Positions 58,625-64,000 of a DNA stretch of 64,000 bases are shown here, one piece after another. Source of the DNA: Odontesthes bonariensis (taxonomy: Eukaryota; Chordata; Actinopteri; Atheriniformes; Atherinopsidae); contig NC_134515.1 in NCBI RefSeq assembly GCF_027942865.1, positions 20,420,227 to 20,484,226 of the forward strand. The letters run 5' to 3'. Position 1 is the first letter of the stretch; the number at the start of each line of letters is the position of its first letter. A program made the translations under genes and the position numbers. The notes below the pieces were generated by a model. The model was not told the origin of the DNA. It saw only the letters and a list, made by a program, of their open reading frames with translations, and made no database searches.

Positions 58625-59350
58625 CAGAGGTGTCAAGTAACGAAGTACAAATACTTCGTTACTGTACTTAAGTACACTTTTTAGGTATCTGTACTTTACT
58701 CCATTACTTATTTTTCTGCCTACTTCTGACTTCTACTCATTACATTTTCACACAAGTATCTGTCCTTTCTATTCCTTACATTTTCAAAACAAACAGCCTC
58801 GTTACTCTTGGCTTCAGTTTAATGATTATGTATTTCATGTAATATGTGCCAATACAGTCCAATACAGATCAGTGGCGCCATCCACACCAAGTGAGAACAA
58901 GTGTAATTGGATGAATAATATAACGCAAACACTCATCGGTTAGGCTATTCGTCAAATTTGTGCTGACACACAAGGAAATCGTCATTCGTCAGAAGAAAGC
59001 AGGTGTTCTACAAACTGCGAACGCAAAGCTGCGCGAAGTGTGTGCCACGCCACAATGTGGGATTCAGAAAAAGATGGCGAAATGTCTGAAAGGTCGGACA
59101 CAGGCGAAAGCGTATCGGGAGATGGAGACGGAGACCAACAAGACCTTCCTCATCCTTGGCCCAATGTTTTTTTTTATTTAAAGGTTACTTTATACTTTTA
59201 TACTTTAAGTAGGTTTTGGAGCACATACTTTTTCACTTTTACTTGAGTAAAGAGGTCAAGTTGATACTTCAACTTTTACCAGAGTGTTTTTAAACTGCAG
59301 TATCTATACTTCAACTTAAGTAACAAATGTGTGTACTTTTGACACCACTG
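58625..59350. mobile_element. Non-autonomous hAT element with perfect 8-bp target duplication
   Basis: The left end is CAGAGGTGTCAAGTAACG and the right end the complement of CAGTGGTGTCAAAAGTAC. The duplication GGCGCTAC is exact at 58617-58624 and 59351-59358. Sub-terminal TACTTAAGTAC-type palindromes are typical of this family. The interior keeps a short piece of coding sequence (MWDSEKDGEMSERSDTGE) that may be the start of the parental transposase; the rest is deleted. Confidence 0.9.
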
Positions 59351-59465
59351 GGCGCTACATAAATAAACTGAATTGAATAGTAACAAAAACTAGAAAGCAA
59401 AACCGTGAATACCTATACCTAAATACCTAATATATAATGGTATATATACTGGTTAGCACATACAG

Positions 59466-59537
59466 TCCCATATGGTCTAGCGGTTAGGATTCCTGGTTTT
59501 CACCCAGGCGGCCCGGGTTCGACTCCCGGTATGGGAA
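59466..59537 (+). tRNA. tRNA-Glu (TTC)
   Basis: TCCCATATGGTCTAGCGGTT opens the gene; the anticodon loop GTTTTCACC gives TTC; the T arm is GGTTCGACTCC; the acceptor closes with TATGGGA plus A. It appears identical to the vertebrate tRNA-Glu-TTC sequence as I recall it. A six-T terminator follows within about 10 bases. Confidence 0.98.
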
Positions 59538-59992
59538 CTCACTTTTTTCCTTGTGGGATACTTTTTTTCCGTTTGTGTTCCGAAATAAATTTTGTATTTA
59601 CATTATCTAATTCATGAAAATGTTCTACATTCACCTACTGGTGTCGTTGCAAGGTAGATTATTAAAACTGACTACATTTAACTGTAAAATTAAGTTGAGG
59701 TCATGTAAAGTTTACAGTTTACAAATTATACAGTGCATGTATATTTATGATTGAATATAAAATTACTGTTACATCTTCAGAACCGTAGTCGACTTATTAT
59801 TTAGATATATGTTCCTTTCTGCCAACCAGAGACAGTAACACGTGATATATGTCAAGTAACTTCGTGTGTCACGTGATGCTACACGGAAGCAGAGGACTCT
59901 TCGCTGGGTCTGCCTTTGGTTTACTGTATACATCCATGGTTTATCCTAACGACGGTCAAGACAGCGAAGCGCTTTGCTTACAAGGAATCGAC

Positions 59993-60112
59993 ATGGGTGT
60001 ATCAGAAGTAGACGAGTCTCGTCTGTTACTGGACGAAAAGCTGCTCGGATTCATGGACCAGCTCGAGTTACTGGAGGAGAAACGAGCCACTCTCAACTCT
60101 CTCATCGAGCAG
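59993..60112 (+). CDS. ccdc115: ccdc115 exon 1
   Basis: Encodes [20 protein letters not shown] and a coiled-coil start, ending LNSLIEQ at donor CAG/GTAGAG, phase 0. Confidence 0.88.
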
Positions 60113-62089
60113 GTAGAGCTTATCTGTGATGTCTTTAAAGCCTATTTTCAAGACTCATGTATCTATATGTGTATTTGCAAATGTTTAGATTTAGCATAAC
60201 TGATTGTGAATACATACTCCTTTGGGAGCAGAGCTTTTGAATCGTTCTGTTTATAGACTTTAGCTGCTAACCAAATGTTTGCCAAATAAATTCGCTATTT
60301 CCACATTGTTGAAGGTTGAAACTTTTTGTGTTTGTGTATTCATGCATCTATTTTAATTGTAGTAACTATTTCAAAAGTAACGTGCCTTTTAATCTTGCTT
60401 CGATTAATTTTCTGTTCCAGCATTTTTATTTTCTTTTAACTCTTTGCCAAGATTTTGTTATGTATCTTAACCCGGCCTCGTATGTTTCTTTCAGAATGGG
60501 TGTGCAGTGCACCCTAACATTTACTAATCTCCTGTTCAGCCCATTCGCCGATGGCTATGGTTATTTTTCTGTCTCGCAGTTTTATATTTTGACGGCTCTT
60601 ATTTCTCTGAATGCTCTTCCTATATTTAGGGGTGGTTTTCCATGACCCAGGCACGATATTCCATGGGAAACAAGCAAGTATCTGCCCTACAGTATGCGAG
60701 TGAGATGGAGCCACTTGTCTGCGTTCATGTTAGGTGAGAAATGGGAAACGAATTATCGCACACTTGGGGTTTTTATTATTTTTTTAACATTTGCTTGTGT
60801 GTTACAGAACACTGGACGGTGGTGAGGTGGATTTCTGCGCCGAAAGATCCACACAAAAGTGTAGAAAAGAATCAAAAGATCAAGCGTCTGTGGAGGATGT
60901 TGGACCCTGTGAAGAAGGTGATGTGGTGTTGAAATGTTCCGTGGTAATATATCTAACAGAAATTAAAAAGATGAAAAAGAAAAAAAAAAATCAACATCAT
61001 GCTATTTGTTTTCTCAGGTGTCAGGCGAAGAAATAAGTCGAAAAAGGATATTGCAGAAGAAAAGGCAAGGGAGGACGCGAGTGCTGACAAAGCTCGTCAG
61101 GGAAATCCAGTCAGGAAAAGAGACCAGGACCCTCGGCAAGATCCACTGAAATGGTTTGGGATTTTGGTGCCGCAGCCTCTTAAACAAGCGCAGTCGTCTT
61201 TCAAGCAGGGTATGATGTCAGATATCCAAGTCGATGTTTTGTTACGGCTTTTCTCCAAACCTAGTCTCTTTAAATTGATATGTGACTGCTTGTGGACACA
61301 ATGAGTTTAAGCTTTCATTTTAACTTTGAGTGTATACTACTGCTGATATTGTTTTCTATTGGTTATTCTATATGTACATTAGTCTTCATTACATACAATT
61401 TAAATCAAAATGTAGCAAAATGCCATTTTGGCCATGAGAGCTTAATTTGCTACAGATTTATTTATTTTTTTAAAAGAGTGTCACACACTCTGTGGCTCCA
61501 TGTCCATCCAAGTGTGTTGATCAATGTTTTGGCCTTTGGGCTCCCCTCAGTATCACTATACTGAGGCAACACTTTCTTGAAAGTTTTTTTTTTTTTTTTT
61601 TTAATGATTTGCTTCCAGTGATCAGCATTCCATTTGCTTTGGTGTGCTATACCTTTCTATATTTACAGCCAATGTCAAATTATGGTTTGTATTTAATTTA
61701 TTTGCATGCAGGTAAGAACATTTATTGCACGCAAAGACGAAACCGGTTTGGATACATGTTTGTTTTAGAATTGTTATTTTATTGTGACTAGGTTCCTTTT
61801 TTATTTTTGCATGTGTGCAAGATGTGAGATGGGCAGTTATTTGTGTACTCCTAGTAAAAGCCCCCCTTCTATTTTCTGTCATATTGCAGTAATAGAGCTT
61901 TCTGCTGAGATTGCAGCGCTCCAGGTTGCAGTTTTGAACACCAGAGAGGAGCTGAAGCACAGCTTAAAAAATGAGCAAACTCCAGAGGAAAGACTCAGCA
62001 ACTCTGCTGGAAAAGGTGGTAAAGTGAAGGACTCTACTGTGTCGGCGCAGGAGGAAACCAAAGGGCCCCCAGCGACAGAGAGTCAGTAG
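59993..62089 (+). CDS. ccdc115: CCDC115, V-ATPase assembly factor (Vma22-like)
   Basis: CCDC115 works with TMEM199 in the ER-Golgi to assemble the V0 sector of the proton ATPase, and human defects disturb glycosylation. Five exons (59993-60112, 60630-60733, 60808-60917, 61018-61209, 61890-62089) join in frame to 241 residues; human has about 180. Matches include [36 protein letters not shown] (human GPLQYASHMEPQVCLH), VRRRNKSKK and [21 protein letters not shown] (human [21 protein letters not shown]). The extra length lies in the Lys/Glu-rich linker in exon 4 and in the C-terminal tail. An upstream in-frame ATG at 59849 would add 48 residues; the 59993 ATG fits the family better. Confidence 0.93.
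60630..60733 (+). CDS. ccdc115: ccdc115 exon 2
   Basis: Acceptor TATATTTAG and donor GTTAG/GTGAGA. It encodes [18 protein letters not shown] and the conserved [15 protein letters not shown]. Confidence 0.93.
60808..60917 (+). CDS. ccdc115: ccdc115 exon 3
   Basis: Acceptor GTTACAG and donor GAAG/GTGATG. It encodes a weakly conserved acidic linker ([14 protein letters not shown] to VGPCEEG). Confidence 0.88.
61018..61209 (+). CDS. ccdc115: ccdc115 exon 4 (conserved WFGILVP motif)
   Basis: Acceptor TTCTCAG and donor CAGG/GTATGA. It encodes [18 protein letters not shown], then the family core [14 protein letters not shown]. Confidence 0.95.
61890..62089 (+). CDS. ccdc115: ccdc115 exon 5 (C-terminal coiled coil, stop)
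   Basis: Acceptor ATATTGCAG. It encodes [20 protein letters not shown], a helical segment like human LAADIASLQNRI, and a hydrophilic tail ending TAG at 62087-62089. Confidence 0.9.
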
Positions 62090-62296
62090 TTCATCAATGA
62101 GCTCAGCAGTGAACTCTTCTTGGTGGAAAAAAAATAAAAAAGTGTGAATCACAGGTGTAGCAGCCCGCTACTGCAGGATTTATCATCAAAAGATTAAATC
62201 CAATCTCATTCTGTACTTTTTACACCAATAAGCATGTAGCTTATTTTCAGGTGGATGTGTTTGTGAGCGCTGTATTTGAGGATTTTCTTTGTCTAA

Positions 62297-62302
62297 AATA
62301 AA
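62297..62302 (+). terminator. ccdc115: ccdc115 polyadenylation signal (proximal)
   Basis: AATAAA about 210 bases after the stop. A second AATAAA at 62513-62518 offers an alternative, longer 3' UTR. Confidence 0.5.
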
Positions 62303-62529
62303 TGTGCTGTAAATTGTAACAGAGCAAACCGTAAATGTTCAGTCAACCCCCTTGGAATCACTACTTTAAAAAATGTGAATTACAAGTAGACGTTTGTTTA
62401 GATCCTCTGCTCACATGATAATGTCCCACTGTGTTACATCACTGTTAAATTATTTAAAGAATGCTGTTTCCAATTAGTATTTTATGTCATTTTATTAAAG
62501 GCTCTTTTATGTAATAAAGGAGGTTTTGG

Positions 62530-63221
62530 TGTCTTGTTTTTAAATGACATTTTTCAGTCGTGTTGTTTGTTTTATGTGAAGTGAATACTTTGAACTACTC
62601 AATGTATATATTCATAGCATAGGCCTATATACAAGCTTTGATTGGGATTTTATTTATTTAGAATATCTTTAATATGTGCAATTCAAACATCAAGATTAAG
62701 ACAAAGCCGGTCTTAATTTAACATCGTTTTGGAAAACTGAAGCTATTTTTAACCAAGCAGCTTGAATGAGATCAGCCGAACTTAACCGGGAACTGTCGAA
62801 ATAGGGAAATAAACTCCCGTTTATTATGTGTACTTCCTGGTCCAATTATAATAATGTCTGTGAGCCTCCATGAAGCCCACCGCTCTGCCTCCCCTTCACT
62901 TGCGTCCGAACGACGGACGGGAGTGCAGACAGCACGGATGTGGCCTCACCATTATATTTCTATGTTTCCAGCCATCTCGCAGCAGCTCCCGTAACCTGAT
63001 TCTGGTCGATTTTGAACGAGCAAGCGACGCAAGTCCTTTAAATTCGTTTTCCCTTTGTCTGTGCCGTGACATTCTCATGTGAGATACCGGATTGGGATGT
63101 AAACACGCCGGCCTGCGCTCATGATCGGAGGCGAGGTGAGACTGATTCCTCAGACTCACGTTTCCTCCCCTGATAGCAAGTTGTTTTTTTTATCTCGGAG
63201 CGGAGGAACAGTCGGCTCCAA
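62530..63221. other. Intergenic and 5' region of the BED gene
   Basis: From about 62870 the sequence becomes GC-richer with CG dinucleotides, consistent with a promoter and 5' UTR. Exact start unknown. Confidence 0.35.
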
Positions 63222-63371
63222 ATGGCGTCAGTTTTGAAGGTTTCTATCCTGGATTACTTTAATATTGTGTTTGAAGGTGAGAATGGTAAAATCGAGTCCA
63301 ACTGTAAGGCTTGTGGCACCAGAATCCAGGCGAAACGGAGCGTTACGTCAAACTTCGTTACGCATCTCAAG
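63222..63371 (+). CDS. BED-finger gene exon 1
   Basis: ATGGCGTCAG start with A at -3; donor CTCAAG/GTAATG. It holds the two zinc-binding cysteines and the first histidine. Confidence 0.82.
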
Positions 63372-63911
63372 GTAATGCTTTCAAAAATAGAATGATTGTC
63401 TGTTGAAGAGAAAAAAGAACGAGTGATACGTAAAAGTCTTATTTTGTCTGCAGCAGCTGGAACAGCTGTCTCCACAGCATCTCTTTGTGTACTGCTGGCT
63501 CAGCTGTATGGAGCTGACCAAGTAAAGGCAGTCTGTTGCTTCTCTGCTCGGGGGAGATTAACCTATCTGTATCTGCTTTCACTGAAATGTACACAGCGAT
63601 GAATACACTTGAATAACATTCTTATTCTCCTCTGTCTCTGCCCTATTCAGCGTAAGCACCCAGCAATGTATGATGACTTTGTGAAAAGGAAGGATATGAA
63701 GCGAGAGGGTTATCCAGCTGGCTCCCTGCACAGTTTCACCACCAATGGGGGAAACACCCGCTACTCTCTGCCCATCAGTACTGGAGGAGGAGGAGGAGGA
63801 GGAGGAGCAGGGGCAGGAGGAGGCGTTGGAGGAATGGGAGGTCTTGAGGGAGGAGCGGGAGGAGGCTCTGGAGGAGGGTTGACCAAGTTTGACAGACATG
63901 ACCCTCGCCAG
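63222..63911 (+). CDS. BED-type zinc-finger protein, first two exons (partial gene)
   Basis: Exon 1 (63222-63371) and exon 2 (63651-63911) join in phase 0. They encode a BED zinc finger: Cys28 and Cys31 in SNCKACGTR, His48 and His53 in VTHLKRKHPAMYDDF. A hydrophilic linker, a Gly-rich tract of about 45 residues and TKFDRHDPRQ follow. In hAT transposases and domesticated ZBED proteins a (K/Y)(F/Y).R.HPRQ-type segment leads into the catalytic-like region, so the rest past 64000 may be a hAT-derived domain. The CpG-rich start, spliced structure and lack of lesions favour a host gene. I cannot name the ZBED member. The donor CAG/GTGCGC closes exon 2. Confidence 0.8.
63651..63911 (+). CDS. BED-finger gene exon 2
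   Basis: Acceptor CCCTATTCAG before CGTAAGCAC. It begins with RKH, which supplies the second zinc-binding histidine, and carries the Gly-rich tract encoded by GGAGGAGGA repeats (63784-63882). Confidence 0.82.
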
Positions 63912-64000
63912 GTGCGCGTTCTAGTCCATTACCATTCAAGTAGCAGTCCTTACGAAACCCTGAAAGTGTTACTTACACGATTCATTGTGGCATGGCAATG

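Noticed and set aside
1-64000. CRISPR array, phage, bacterial operon or retrovirus-like element
   Set aside because: No regularly spaced direct repeats with unique spacers, no prokaryotic gene organisation, and no retroviral or other capsid/envelope gene signature seen; the DNA is vertebrate nuclear in character.

Overview
The window looks like nuclear DNA of a teleost fish. It holds split host genes with GT-AG introns, three eukaryotic tRNA genes, long (CA)n and (GATA)n microsatellites, and a heavy load of fish-type DNA transposons (hAT, piggyBac, Tc1, a THAP/DDE family) and LINE/SINE tails. No bacterial operon, CRISPR array, retrovirus-like element or other prokaryotic system was recognised.

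Layout. 1-11.5 kb: no gene recognised; a hAT-like MITE, a (CA)n tract, and a stretch with two TCF/LEF-type motifs about 1.5 kb beyond the wnt2b stop codon. 12.2-22.3 kb, minus strand: a complete five-exon wnt2b gene (391 codons when joined at the visible splice sites), with a (GATA)n tract about 50 bp upstream of its ATG. 22.9-48 kb: gene-poor and repeat-rich. It holds a palindromic Tc1-like element with a retroposon nested in it, a piggyBac-like MITE with TTAA duplications, hAT MITEs, a tRNA-derived SINE, and several 5'-truncated LINE copies.

49-64 kb is gene-dense: fkbpl (plus), tRNA-Phe (minus), a short TIR element with an ORF fragment, ebp (minus, four exons), tRNA-His (minus), a decayed THAP-DDE transposase gene with an expanded Pro/Gln/Ser repeat (minus), a hAT element nested in a LINE tail, tRNA-Glu (plus), ccdc115 (plus, five exons), and the first two exons of a BED zinc-finger gene (plus) that runs off the window.

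The host genes are functionally unrelated: secreted Wnt ligand, co-chaperone-like TPR protein, sterol isomerase, V-ATPase assembly factor, and BED-finger protein. Nothing suggests joint regulation beyond proximity. Exon boundaries were read by eye from splice consensus, frame continuity and remembered family sequences; no alignment or transcript data were available. I found no convincing new biological system. The items most worth a second look are the palindromic Tc1 element with its nested insert, the repeat-expanded THAP transposase, a decayed second copy of ebp exon 2, and the 322-bp TIR element carrying a WHRGCY-type ORF.
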